A stretch of 64,000 nucleotides of DNA from Pseudonocardia sp. C8 (GTDB taxonomy: Bacteria > Actinomycetota > Actinomycetes > Mycobacteriales > Pseudonocardiaceae). Both the position numbers and the translations under genes were made by a program. Positions 43,467 to 51,325 of this stretch are shown one piece after another (positions within the stretch are counted from its first letter, which is position 1; each line of letters begins with the position of its first letter). The notes beneath the pieces are model-generated. The model searched no databases. It was not told where the DNA came from and was given only the letters and a program-made list of their open reading frames with translations. The stretch is from contig NZ_JACMTR010000002.1 of NCBI RefSeq assembly GCF_014267175.1, positions 2,035,001-2,099,000 on the forward strand, read 5' to 3'.

Positions 43467-45049
43467 ACGTCGGAACCATGATCGTGCTCGGCGGCGGCCT
43501 CGCCCTCGGCTGCTGGATGTTGGCCAAGATCGCGCACGCGGTCACCAAGGCATTGGAGACCCTGGCTGCGATCGCGGCCGTGTTCGTCGCGCTCTGGCTC
43601 GCGATCAAGGGCGCCTACCTCGGCGTGCGCTGGCTGGTCCGCCACCCGCGCACTGTCGGAACGTCGGCCGCTGTGATCGCGTGGTGGCACTGGCTCGGCT
43701 GGCTCTCGCTCGCGGTCACCATCGCCGCGATCGTGGCCGGGTTTGGCGTGTGGCGATGGGTCTCGGTGTCCTCGTTCGATGTGTGGGCCGGGCGCCGGAT
43801 CCGGGCGCGGTGGCAGCGCTGGACCATCTACGCCCCGCGCATGCCGAGGTGGCTCCGCGCTTGCCGCCTGACCGTCTCGGACGACCGCCACGCCCTGGTC
43901 GTGAACGTCAACCCATTGGGCCGTAGCGGCGCCGTCTCTCGCCGGCGGCCCCGCCGGGACCAGACTCCGCGGATCCTCGGCGTGCGCTCCGGGCCCTCGT
44001 GGGACGAGGTCAGGGTGCGGCTGGTGCCCGGTCAGACTCCGGAGGACGTCGATGAGGCCGCCCGCGCGCTGGCCGTCGCCCGGGGTGTGGCGCGGTGTCA
44101 GGTGCGGGAGCTGGAGTCCAACGTCGTGTCGATCGACTTCCAGCGCCGCAACCTGCTCTCCGACGTGGTCGCCTGCCTTGATGTGGCCGAGCTACACCAG
44201 GCCACCGGGGACGAGGTCGACCTGTCGCGGGTGTGGTCCGGGCGCACCGAGTACGGCACCGACTGGCACCAGCCCCTCGCCGGTGGGCACACCCTGTGCG
44301 CCGGCGCCACCGGCGCCGGGAAGAACTCGGTGATGTGGGCACCCATCGTGTCCATCGGCCCGGCGATCCGCGACGGACTCGTGCGGGTCTCCGGGATCGA
44401 CCCCAAGGGCATGGAGCTGGCCTACGGCCGGGACGTGTTCCACCGCTACGCGGTCACCAGCAAGGACGCCCTGGAACTGCTCGACGAGCTCGTCGACGGC
44501 ATGGAGGCGCGCAAGGGCGAGCACGCCGGATCGGTCCGCACCGTCCCGATCACCCGGGAGAACCCCCTCGAACTGCTGGAGTTCGACGAGATCGGCGCAC
44601 TCGTGCGCTACGTCAGGGACCGCAAGACCCGCGAGGCCATCACCGAACGCGTCGCCCTGCTCACCACCCAGGGCCGGGCACTCGGCTACACGATGCGCGG
44701 CTACGTCCAGGAACCCACCAAGGACACGGTCCCGGTGAGGGAGCTGTTCCCGCGCCGCATCTGCCTGCGGGTGGCCACCAAGTCGCACGTGGGAATGGTG
44801 CTCGGCGAGCACGCCTACGACCGGGGCGCCTGGGCCAACCGGATCGGCGAGTCCGAGGCCGGCGTCGGCTACCTGTTCGGCGAAGGCATTCGCGAGCCGC
44901 TGCGCGTGCGCGCCGCGTGGGTGCCCGACGACGCGATCAAGGACCTGGAGCGGCTCGTCACCGGCCCGGCGCCGCTGGCGATCCCGGGGCCGCGCCCGGT
45001 CCTGCCGTTCCCACAGCCGGCCGCATCCCCTGCAGGAGGTGCTGCATGA
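43463..45049 (+). CDS. FtsK/SpoIIIE-type DNA translocase for conjugative transfer (TraSA-like)
   Basis: 528 aa. N-terminal hydrophobic segments at about residues 5-55 and 70-95 anchor it in the membrane. The ATPase domain has Walker A GATGAGKNSV at about residue 285 (Asn where Thr/Ser is usual, as in other AICE pumps) and Walker B LLEFDEIGALV near 375. Proteins of this type pump double-stranded plasmid or AICE DNA through a hexameric ring. It follows the ATGA overlap and precedes the rep gene by another overlap. Confidence 0.88.
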   Translation: MNVGTMIVLGGGLALGCWMLAKIAHAVTKALETLAAIAAVFVALWLAIKGAYLGVRWLVRHPRTVGTSAAVIAWWHWLGWLSLAVTIAAIVAGFGVWRWVSVSSFDVWAGRRIRARWQRWTIYAPRMPRWLRACRLTVSDDRHALVVNVNPLGRSGAVSRRRPRRDQTPRILGVRSGPSWDEVRVRLVPGQTPEDVDEAARALAVARGVARCQVRELESNVVSIDFQRRNLLSDVVACLDVAELHQATGDEVDLSRVWSGRTEYGTDWHQPLAGGHTLCAGATGAGKNSVMWAPIVSIGPAIRDGLVRVSGIDPKGMELAYGRDVFHRYAVTSKDALELLDELVDGMEARKGEHAGSVRTVPITRENPLELLEFDEIGALVRYVRDRKTREAITERVALLTTQGRALGYTMRGYVQEPTKDTVPVRELFPRRICLRVATKSHVGMVLGEHAYDRGAWANRIGESEAGVGYLFGEGIREPLRVRAAWVPDDAIKDLERLVTGPAPLAIPGPRPVLPFPQPAASPAGGAA

Positions 45050-46725
45050 CCACCACCGAGACCCGCACCGAGACCGTCGACCAGGACCAGCTCACGCGGG
45101 CGCAGAAGGCGCTCCTGGCGCTCTCGAACGACGTCGCGAGCCAGCTCGCCGAGGACCACGGCGTCTGCGTCCGGCCGCTGGCGATGCGCCGGATCGACAC
45201 CACGACCGGACGCGTCGACATCGTCCCGGTGCCGTGCGGGTCGACCCGGGAGGACCAGTGCCGCCCGTGCTCGGACAAGGCACGCCGGTTGCGGATGGTG
45301 CAGTGCCGGGAGGGCTGGCACCTCGAGGAGGAACCACTCTGCAAGTCCGCCGACCCCTCGCAGGCGCAGAAGGACCTGATGGCCACCCGCGCCGACCTGC
45401 ACGCGGCCTATCAACTCGCCCGGAAGGAAGGCGACGAGTCCGAGTGTGAGGAGATCAGCGAGACCGTCGCCGACATCGATGCCGAGCTACGGGCGCTCGG
45501 GGTGCGGGGCCGGCTGGCGCCGCTGGAGCCGACACCGCAGACCGTGCGGCGGTCGACCCGGCGGCGGCAGGACGCACCGAACCTGCCCCGGCGGCCGGTG
45601 GAGGACCGCACCGTCGGGCGGGTGTTCGGCGGCAAATACCGACCGTCCACCTTCCTGACGCTGACCCTGGACAGCTACGGGCGGGTGGACAAGAACGGCG
45701 CCGCCGTCGACCCGGACAGCTACGACTACCGTCGGGCCGCGCGGGACGCGATCCACTTCCCCAAGCTGGTCGATCGGTTCTGGCAGAACACCCGCCGGTG
45801 TGTCGGCTGGGACGTGCAGTACTTCGGCACCGTCGAACCCCAGAAACGCGGGGCGCCGCACTTCCACGCGGCGATCCGGGGCACCATCCCGCGCGCGGAG
45901 CTGCGCGCGATCACGGCGGCGACGTATCACCAGGTCTGGTGGCCCCCGCACGACACGATCGTCTACTCCGGCGAACGGCTGCCGCGCTGGGACAACCACC
46001 ACAAGGCGTTCGTCGACCCGGACACCCGCGACCCACTGCCGACGTGGGAGGAGGCTACCGACCCGGACGTGTTGCTCACTCCGGCGCACACCGTCACGTT
46101 CGGGCCGCAGGTGCACGTGAAGGGCATCCTGGGCGGCACCGAGGAGGCCGGGCGGCACATCGGCTACCTGACCAAATACCTCACCAAGAGCGTCGGGCAG
46201 GCGGCCGGGCTCGACGAGACCGCGACTGAACGCCAGCGCGAGCACGCCCGACGCCTGGCCGCCGAACTCGCGATCACGCCGTGCTCGCCGCGCTGCCCGA
46301 TCTGGCTCGTGTACGGCGTCGAACCGAAGGGCGCCCGACCCGGCACCGTCCCGGGCCGCTGCCGGGGCAAGGCACACAAGCCCGAACACCTCGGCATCGC
46401 CGGCCGCCGCGTCCTGGTCTCCCGCAAGTGGTCCAACAAGAGCCTGTCCGACCACCGCGCCGAGCGGACCGCGTTCGTTCGGCAACTCCTCGACAAGGCC
46501 GGAGTCCAGCCCGGCTACGCGGTCGACGACGGCCCGTTCCAGTGGGAGACCACCCGACCCGCGGACACCGACGTGCCGCCCCGGCCGGTCCTGCTGCTGC
46601 ACGCGATCCACCAACGCCAGCGATGGCGGGCCGACTACGACGCCGCGCTCATGGCGACCGGCGAACCACCCGACCGTTCGGCAACCGAGATCGACGACAG
46701 CACGGGAGGCCGCAATGCCGCGTGA
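45046..46725 (+). CDS. repSA: RepSA-like rolling-circle replication initiator (HUH)
   Basis: 559 aa. A Cys-rich N-terminal part (CGSTREDQCRPCSDKARR) is followed by the HUH endonuclease core: TFLTLTLDSYG, the metal-binding PHFHAAIRG and the Tyr motif YLTKYLTKS. A second Cys cluster, TPCSPRCPIW, follows. This is the pSAM2 RepSA family that nicks the excised circle to start rolling-circle replication. AGGAGG precedes the ATG. The excisionase start lies within its last codons. Confidence 0.88.
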   Translation: MTTTETRTETVDQDQLTRAQKALLALSNDVASQLAEDHGVCVRPLAMRRIDTTTGRVDIVPVPCGSTREDQCRPCSDKARRLRMVQCREGWHLEEEPLCKSADPSQAQKDLMATRADLHAAYQLARKEGDESECEEISETVADIDAELRALGVRGRLAPLEPTPQTVRRSTRRRQDAPNLPRRPVEDRTVGRVFGGKYRPSTFLTLTLDSYGRVDKNGAAVDPDSYDYRRAARDAIHFPKLVDRFWQNTRRCVGWDVQYFGTVEPQKRGAPHFHAAIRGTIPRAELRAITAATYHQVWWPPHDTIVYSGERLPRWDNHHKAFVDPDTRDPLPTWEEATDPDVLLTPAHTVTFGPQVHVKGILGGTEEAGRHIGYLTKYLTKSVGQAAGLDETATERQREHARRLAAELAITPCSPRCPIWLVYGVEPKGARPGTVPGRCRGKAHKPEHLGIAGRRVLVSRKWSNKSLSDHRAERTAFVRQLLDKAGVQPGYAVDDGPFQWETTRPADTDVPPRPVLLLHAIHQRQRWRADYDAALMATGEPPDRSATEIDDSTGGRNAA

Positions 46726-46915
46726 ACGACCGGTGATCGATCCGATGTGGACCACCGCGGAGACGTCCTACTACCTCGGTGTCCCCGTCCAGACGCTCTA
46801 CCAGTGGAAGTGGCTCGGTCAGGGCCCGCCCGTGCACAAGATCGGCCGTCATCTGCGCTACGACCCGGCAGAGGTCCGCACCTGGGTCGACTCCCTGCGC
46901 TCGGAGGTGGCGTAG
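46715..46915 (+). CDS. xis: Excisionase (MerR-type helix-turn-helix, HTH_17)
   Basis: 66 aa. WTTAETSYYLGVPVQTLYQWKWLGQGPPVHKIGRHLRYDPAEVRTWVDS is the standard winged HTH of AICE excisionases, which bend attL/attR DNA and steer the integrase to excision. It overlaps rep by 11 bp and shares one base with the integrase start, so rep-xis-int form one transcript. Confidence 0.9.
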   Translation: MPRERPVIDPMWTTAETSYYLGVPVQTLYQWKWLGQGPPVHKIGRHLRYDPAEVRTWVDSLRSEVA

Positions 46916-48114
46916 TGGGGCACGTCGAAGATCGGTGGTGGCGGGACGAGTGGGATCCGGCCACCGGCACGACGGTGCGGCGCAAGACCGAACGCTTCGG
47001 GCGGGGCAACCGCTACCGCGTGCGCTTCCTCGACCCGGAGGGCCGCGAACGGAGCAGGAGCTTCCCGGACCGCAAGAAGCGTGCGGCCGACGAGTTCCTG
47101 GTCAGCATGGAGAGCGACAAGAGCCACGGCAGCTACATCGACCCGAAGGCCGGCCGGATCACCTTCGGCGACTACGCGCGTCGCTGGCTGGACTCGCAGA
47201 CGTTCGAGGCGTCGACCCGCAACAGCGTGACCTGGCGGCTGAACGCGCAGATCCTCCCGTTCTTCGAGCGCCGGGAGCTGGGCGGGATCAATCCGACCGA
47301 TGTCCGGACGTGGATCCGCAGCATGCAGGACCGGGGCGTCGCCGAGAGCTACCAGGCCGGGTGCTTCGCGCACGTCTCGTCGATCCTGAGCGCGGCCGTG
47401 GACGACCGGCTCATCCGGGAGAACCCGTGTCAGGCACGGTCGGTGGTCAGGCCGAAGCGTCCGCCGGTGAAGGTCGTGCCGTGGTCCCGGGCGCGGGTGA
47501 CGAAGCTCCGGCTCGCGATGCGGGAGCGGTACGGGATCTTCGTCGTGCTCGGTGCCGGGTGCGGGCTGCGCCAGGGGGAGGCGTTCGGTGTCTCGCTGGA
47601 CGACATCGACCGGGAGGCCGGGGTCCTGCACATCGTTCGGCAAGTGCGCCTCGTCGACAGCCGGTTGGTCTTCTCGCCGCCCAAGCGCAACAAGACGCGG
47701 GAGGTCCCGATCGCACGCAGCGTCGTGCGCCTTGTCGACGAGCACGCCGAGCGCTTCCCGACGGTGCCGGTGACCCTGCCGTGGCGCGTCCCGGGCGGCG
47801 AACCGACCACGGTCCGGCTGCTGATCACCGACGAGCGCGGGGGAGCGTTGAGGCGCAACCACTTCAACGAAGCTGTCTGGGCTCCGGCCCGGAGGGCGGC
47901 CGGTGTCGACAAGCCGACCCGGCAGGACGGCACGCACGCGCTGCGCCACTACTACGCCTCGGTCCTGCTGGACGCGGGCGAGAGCATTCGCGCGCTGTCG
48001 GACTACCTGGGCCACCACGACCCCGGGTTCACGCTCCGGACCTACACCCACCTCATGCCGTCCAGCGCGGCCCGCACTCGGCGCGCGATCGACGCCGTGT
48101 TCGCGGCCGACTAG
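46915..48114 (+). CDS. int: Tyrosine site-specific integrase
   Basis: 399 aa. The N-terminal arm-binding region (FGRGNRYRVRFLDPEGRERSRSF) and a SAM-like core-binding domain precede the catalytic domain. The catalytic domain has Arg in GCGLRQGEAFG, Lys in KRNKTREV, HALRHYY for HxxR, a His in YLGHHDPG and the nucleophile Tyr in RTYTHLM. It should recombine the element's att site with the rnpB 3' end; this target is inferred from the flanking repeats. Confidence 0.93.
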   Translation: MGHVEDRWWRDEWDPATGTTVRRKTERFGRGNRYRVRFLDPEGRERSRSFPDRKKRAADEFLVSMESDKSHGSYIDPKAGRITFGDYARRWLDSQTFEASTRNSVTWRLNAQILPFFERRELGGINPTDVRTWIRSMQDRGVAESYQAGCFAHVSSILSAAVDDRLIRENPCQARSVVRPKRPPVKVVPWSRARVTKLRLAMRERYGIFVVLGAGCGLRQGEAFGVSLDDIDREAGVLHIVRQVRLVDSRLVFSPPKRNKTREVPIARSVVRLVDEHAERFPTVPVTLPWRVPGGEPTTVRLLITDERGGALRRNHFNEAVWAPARRAAGVDKPTRQDGTHALRHYYASVLLDAGESIRALSDYLGHHDPGFTLRTYTHLMPSSAARTRRAIDAVFAAD

Positions 48115-48154
48115 TGGGCGTTCCCCTACATGTTGTGGTTACACTGATGTTGTT

Positions 48155-48168
48155 CCCACAGATGTGGG
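48155..48168. promoter_or_regulatory. Palindrome upstream of the 168-aa gene
   Basis: CCCACA-GA-TGTGGG lies 50 bp before the ATG at 48218 and just downstream of a TTACACT -10-like element. Two ATGTTGT direct repeats (48130 and 48147) precede it. A possible operator separate from the XRE sites. Confidence 0.3.
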
Positions 48169-48217
48169 TCGGAACGGGCAGGAGTGACCCCAGCACTCAT
48201 GCGAGGAGGCACTGGGC

Positions 48218-48724
48218 ATGTCCAGCAAGGGCTTCAAGATCAATAAGCGCGGGATCGATCGTTTCACCCGCGACCTCAACAACGAGCTGCAGCGGTCGGC
48301 GCAGAAGAACGTCAAGCCGATCACGTTCGACGTCGAGTCCGGCGACACCGCAGTCGGACCGGGCGGGATCGTGAACAACATCTACGGCCCGGTGAACAAC
48401 AGCGGCCAGATGGCTATCGGAATCTCCGGACCCGTGGATCAGAGCCGGTGGCAGGGTGACGCTCCCATCGCGAACGTCGATGGTCTCCGGGAGTGCCTCG
48501 TCCTCCTTCGTGACCAGCTGGACACCCTCGGACTCGACGACGACAGCCGGACCGCGGTGGAGGAGTCGACGACGGAGGTCGAGAGCGAACTCGAAAGCGG
48601 GGCGCCGGATCCGGGGAAGGTCCGACGGACTGTCGGCCGGGTGCAGCAGTTGATCACAACCGGCGCGGCGGCGGGGACGTTGACGAAGCTGATCGTGGAC
48701 GGCCTGGGCACCGCGCTCGGGTAG
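48218..48724 (+). CDS. 168-aa protein of unknown function between integrase and attR
   Basis: A GAGGAGG site precedes the ATG. The N-terminal 40 residues are basic. A Gly/Asn-rich stretch IVNNIYGPVNNSGQMAIG follows, similar to short beta-solenoid linkers in some actinobacterial conflict proteins. The C-terminus is a helical bundle (LRECLVLLRDQLDTLGL...KVRRTVGRVQQLITTG) ending in a hydrophobic tail (TLTKLIVDGLGTALG). No catalytic motif. Its position as the last gene before attR, with its own promoter region, suggests cargo or a stability/immunity function. Confidence 0.7.
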   Translation: MSSKGFKINKRGIDRFTRDLNNELQRSAQKNVKPITFDVESGDTAVGPGGIVNNIYGPVNNSGQMAIGISGPVDQSRWQGDAPIANVDGLRECLVLLRDQLDTLGLDDDSRTAVEESTTEVESELESGAPDPGKVRRTVGRVQQLITTGAAAGTLTKLIVDGLGTALG

Positions 48725-48786
48725 TGGGCACGGCCCCGAGACGGCCCACCGCGCCTAGCAGGTCTCTGACCTGCGGCGACCTCTAC

Positions 48787-48820
48787 ATCCGGCTTACAGG
48801 CCGGCTCGTCCGCGCCGCTC
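48787..48820. repeat. attR: partial copy of the rnpB 3' end
   Basis: Thirty-four bases matching 36696-36729 with two substitutions. A 7-bp hairpin (GCAGGTC TCT GACCTGC, 48758-48774) lies just inside the element. A hairpin resembling an rnpB terminator follows at about 48814-48842, presumably the original chromosomal one. Confidence 0.8.
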
Positions 48821-48982
48821 CTTCGGTCTGCAGGAACGGCGGTCATCCTCGATCGACAGGTCCGTCGGGCCTCTGAAGCCGCTCTCGTTGGCGACCCCTT
48901 CTCGGGAAGGTTGCTAACACGGGCAGCCCCCTTTGCGACTGCTGCTTGCGTACGTAGCGCCGTCCGAGAGGGCTTCTCGATC

Positions 48983-49708
48983 ATGTCTTTCCCTGCTGCA
49001 CCGCCGAGCCACCCCGGCACGGCGCACGCCTACCGCAACGGCTTCGGTGTGACCGGCTTCGTGCTCGGCTTGCTGTCCGTCTTGTTCGCGTGGATACCGA
49101 TCATCGGAGTCATCGCGTGGCCGTTGTCCATCCTCGGTCTGATCTTCGCCGTGTTGGGCTGGCTGCGCGTCCGCAAGGGCGTGGCCAACAACAAGGGCCT
49201 GGCCATCGCCGGAACCGTGCTCTCGGCCATCGGACTGGTCGTCTGCATCGCGTGGGTATCGGCCATCGCGACGGCCGAGCCGACGCCGCTGCCGACCCCG
49301 GTGGCCGTCGCCCCGCCCCCGCCGGCTGCGGTGGTGCCGCCCGCCCCGGTGGCTCCGGCGCCGGTAGCGTCCGCGCCGGGCCCGGAGGCGGTCACCGCGC
49401 CCGAGCCTGAGGTTGAGGCGCCGGCGAGCCAGGAGGTGACCTACCGGATCACCGGGTCGGGCAAGGCCACGAGCATCACCTACGCCAAGGAGAACTTCGG
49501 CCAGGAGCAGGCCAACGGTGTCTCGCTGCCGTGGAGCAAGACCGTGGAGTTCCCGGACTCCGGGTTCACCGTCATGACGGTGGTGGCCCAGTCCGCATCG
49601 GGCTCGGCCGACAACGAGATCACCTGCGAGATCCTGCGTGGCGGAAAGCTCGTCACCAGCTCGTCCAGTTCCGGTCCGTACGCCGTGGTGACGTGCTCGG
49701 GTAGCTGA
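48983..49708 (+). CDS. DUF4190 membrane protein with MmpS-like C-terminal domain
   Basis: 241 aa. Residues about 15-95 hold three hydrophobic stretches (FVLGLLSVLFAWIPIIGVIAWPLSILGLIFAVLG and IAGTVLSAIGLVVCIAWV), typical of DUF4190. A Pro/Ala/Val linker follows. The C-terminal 90 residues (VTYRITGSGKATSITYAKENFGQEQ... ending VVTCSGS) match the secreted beta domain of MmpS proteins. It is chromosomal, starting 163 bp beyond attR. Confidence 0.75.
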   Translation: MSFPAAPPSHPGTAHAYRNGFGVTGFVLGLLSVLFAWIPIIGVIAWPLSILGLIFAVLGWLRVRKGVANNKGLAIAGTVLSAIGLVVCIAWVSAIATAEPTPLPTPVAVAPPPPAAVVPPAPVAPAPVASAPGPEAVTAPEPEVEAPASQEVTYRITGSGKATSITYAKENFGQEQANGVSLPWSKTVEFPDSGFTVMTVVAQSASGSADNEITCEILRGGKLVTSSSSSGPYAVVTCSGS

Positions 49709-49770
49709 GGACGGCGTATCGCCCCGCCCCGCGCCTCGTTGATCCCCACACCACGACCCGAGGGGGACCG

Positions 49771-50475
49771 ATGCGTCTAGGACGTCGGAACGGGCTGATC
49801 GCCACGGCGGCGACCCTGGCCGGGCTGCTGGCGACGGCCGCACTGCACCCGGCGCTCGCCGTCGACCCGTTCGGGCCGTCCGGCACGGTGACCGTCACCC
49901 CGGCCGAGTCGAACCAGTTCGCCGGGACCTACGACCGGGGTGCCGGCAGCCGCGAGTTCACCTCCCGGCTGGGCGCCCCGCCCGAGGGCGGGACGGGTGC
50001 GCTCGAGCTGCGCACCCCCGGCGACGACGACAAGGTCCAGTTCACCACCGGTGATGTCGCCGGGCCCCTGGAGCGCTTCCGGTCGAGCAGCTACCGGGCG
50101 ATCCGTGACCCGCGGTCGGGGACCGACGCGATGCCGTCGTTCCAGATCGCCGTCGACATCAACGGCGGCGAGCTCGGCCCGCAGGAGCTCCACCTGCTGA
50201 CCTTCCTCCCGGAGCCGGCGCCCGCCGGCACCTGGACCCGGTACGACGTCGGCTCCGGCACGTTCTGCCTCACCCAGCAGATCGGTGGCGCCGACGCCTA
50301 CCGGGCCTGCGCCGGCGGCGACCGGCAGTACACCCTCGACGAGGTCATGGAGGCACACCCGGACGCCACGGCGTTCGCCGCCGGGGTCAACCAGGGCGCC
50401 GGGAACGGCGGGCTGACCGCGGCCGTCGACCTCGTCCAGGTCGGGAAGCGGACCTACGACTTCGAGCCCGGCTGA
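49771..50475 (+). CDS. Secreted protein of unknown function
   Basis: 234 aa with a clear Sec signal peptide (basic MRLGRRN, hydrophobic LIATAATLAGLLATAAL, cleavage near ALA-VDP at about residue 31). The mature part is acidic and beta-rich with a pair of Cys (GTFCLTQ and YRACAGG) that probably form a disulfide. No domain recognised. GAGGG precedes the ATG. It converges on the VOC gene with no gap between the two stops. Confidence 0.75.
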   Translation: MRLGRRNGLIATAATLAGLLATAALHPALAVDPFGPSGTVTVTPAESNQFAGTYDRGAGSREFTSRLGAPPEGGTGALELRTPGDDDKVQFTTGDVAGPLERFRSSSYRAIRDPRSGTDAMPSFQIAVDINGGELGPQELHLLTFLPEPAPAGTWTRYDVGSGTFCLTQQIGGADAYRACAGGDRQYTLDEVMEAHPDATAFAAGVNQGAGNGGLTAAVDLVQVGKRTYDFEPG

Positions 50476-50889
50476 TCAGGACACGCAGAACTCGTTGCCC
50501 TCGGGGTCGCGCAGGGTCACCGTGACCGGCCCGCGGTCGGACGTCGTCCACAGCACCTCCGCGCCCAGTCCGACCAGCCGGTCGACCTCGGCCTGCGCGG
50601 CCTCCGGGCCGACCTGCAGGTCGAGGTGCACCCGGTTCTTCGCGGTCTTCGGCTCCGGCACCCGCTGCACGAACACCCGCGGGCCCGGCCCGCGGCAGGT
50701 GGTGACGTCGCGGAAGGACTTCCGGTCGCCGTCGCTCAGCACCTCGTCGGCGGTGAGGTGCCCGGCGGCCAGCAGGTTCTCGATCAGCGCGGTGTGGTCC
50801 TCGACCTCGTAGCCGAGCGCGGCGGCCCAGAACCGGGCGAGCGCGTGCGGGTCGGCGGCGTCGAAGGCGATCTGGACGGTCGGCGTCAT
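50476..50889 (-). CDS. VOC (glyoxalase/bleomycin resistance) family protein
   Basis: A 137-aa single-subunit VOC protein: IAFDAADPHALARFWAAALGYEV at the N-terminus, VHLDLQVG in the middle and LRDPEGNEFCV at the end, giving the usual His/Glu metal positions. Two paired beta-alpha-beta-beta-beta units are evident. Members are dioxygenases, isomerases or drug-binding proteins; function here unknown. A GGGAGG stretch lies before the ATG. Confidence 0.85.
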   Translation of the reverse strand: MTPTVQIAFDAADPHALARFWAAALGYEVEDHTALIENLLAAGHLTADEVLSDGDRKSFRDVTTCRGPGPRVFVQRVPEPKTAKNRVHLDLQVGPEAAQAEVDRLVGLGAEVLWTTSDRGPVTVTLRDPEGNEFCVS

Positions 50890-50953
50890 GGGAGCGATCC
50901 TCCCGCGCCTCCAGGACAGCTACCGTCCTCGATCGTGCGGGGGCGGCCGGGAA

Positions 50954-51261
50954 GTGTCGGGGTCCGTGCAGGACGACCTCGACGCGGAGCTGCGGTGGGA
51001 CGAGCGGCCCTCGCCGCTGCCGGGGAGGTGACCGCCGAGCGGGCCCGGGCCGTGCACGCCTCGCTGGAGGTCGCGGGGTTCCACCCGTCGTTGCACCTCA
51101 ACCTGGCCGACGTGCACCGCCGGCTGGGTCACGACGAGGAGGCCCGCCGGCACCTGGCGCTCGCCGGGGACCACGCAGGCGCGCTCCGCGACGACGGCTA
51201 CGGGCGGATGATCCGGTCCGGGATCGCCCGCTGCGCCGCACGACTGGACGGGGCGTCGTGA
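50954..51261 (+). pseudogene. Truncated, frameshifted tetratricopeptide-type protein
   Basis: A 25-codon frame starting GTG at 50954 (VSGSVQDDLDAELRW...) ends at TGA 51029-51031. A GTG at 51028 opens a second frame of 77 codons (VTAERARAVHASLEVAGFHPSLHLNLADVHRRLGHDEEARRHL...). The second part looks like the C-terminal end of actinobacterial TPR proteins, which normally have a further 60-100 residues before it. I interpret this as a decayed gene missing its N-terminal repeats. A genuine short gene at 51028 is the alternative. Confidence 0.5.
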
Positions 51262-51285
51262 CACCGTCGTCGCGCACGGCAGAAT
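51258..51285 (+). promoter_or_regulatory. Candidate htpG promoter
   Basis: GTGACA, a 16-bp spacer and CAGAAT lie upstream of htpG, giving a leader of about 35 nt that contains the AGGAGG ribosome-binding site. No CIRCE-like inverted repeat is seen. Confidence 0.4.
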
Positions 51286-51325
51286 CGCACCGTCTGACCG
51301 CATGGACGCCAGGAGGGAAGAGACG

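Larger units (their letters stand above)
36696..48820. mobile_element. Actinomycete integrative and conjugative element (AICE) in the 3' end of rnpB
   Basis: A 12.1-kb element bounded by a 34-bp imperfect direct repeat of the rnpB 3' end. It carries the full AICE set in the usual order: XRE regulator, small conserved proteins, WhiB-like protein, FtsK-type translocase, RepSA-like HUH initiator, excisionase and tyrosine integrase next to attR. Cargo comprises a CoiA-like nuclease, a Mrr-STAND ATPase fusion and a 168-aa unknown. Transfer would be by double-stranded DNA through the FtsK-like pump, as in pSAM2. No gene of the core set looks broken. Confidence 0.88.

Noticed and set aside
48787..48820. 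A second RNase P RNA gene suggested by the repeated 3' end
   Set aside because: Only the last 34 bases are present; the P4 core GAGGAAAGTCC and the rest of the RNA are missing, so it is an attachment-site copy.
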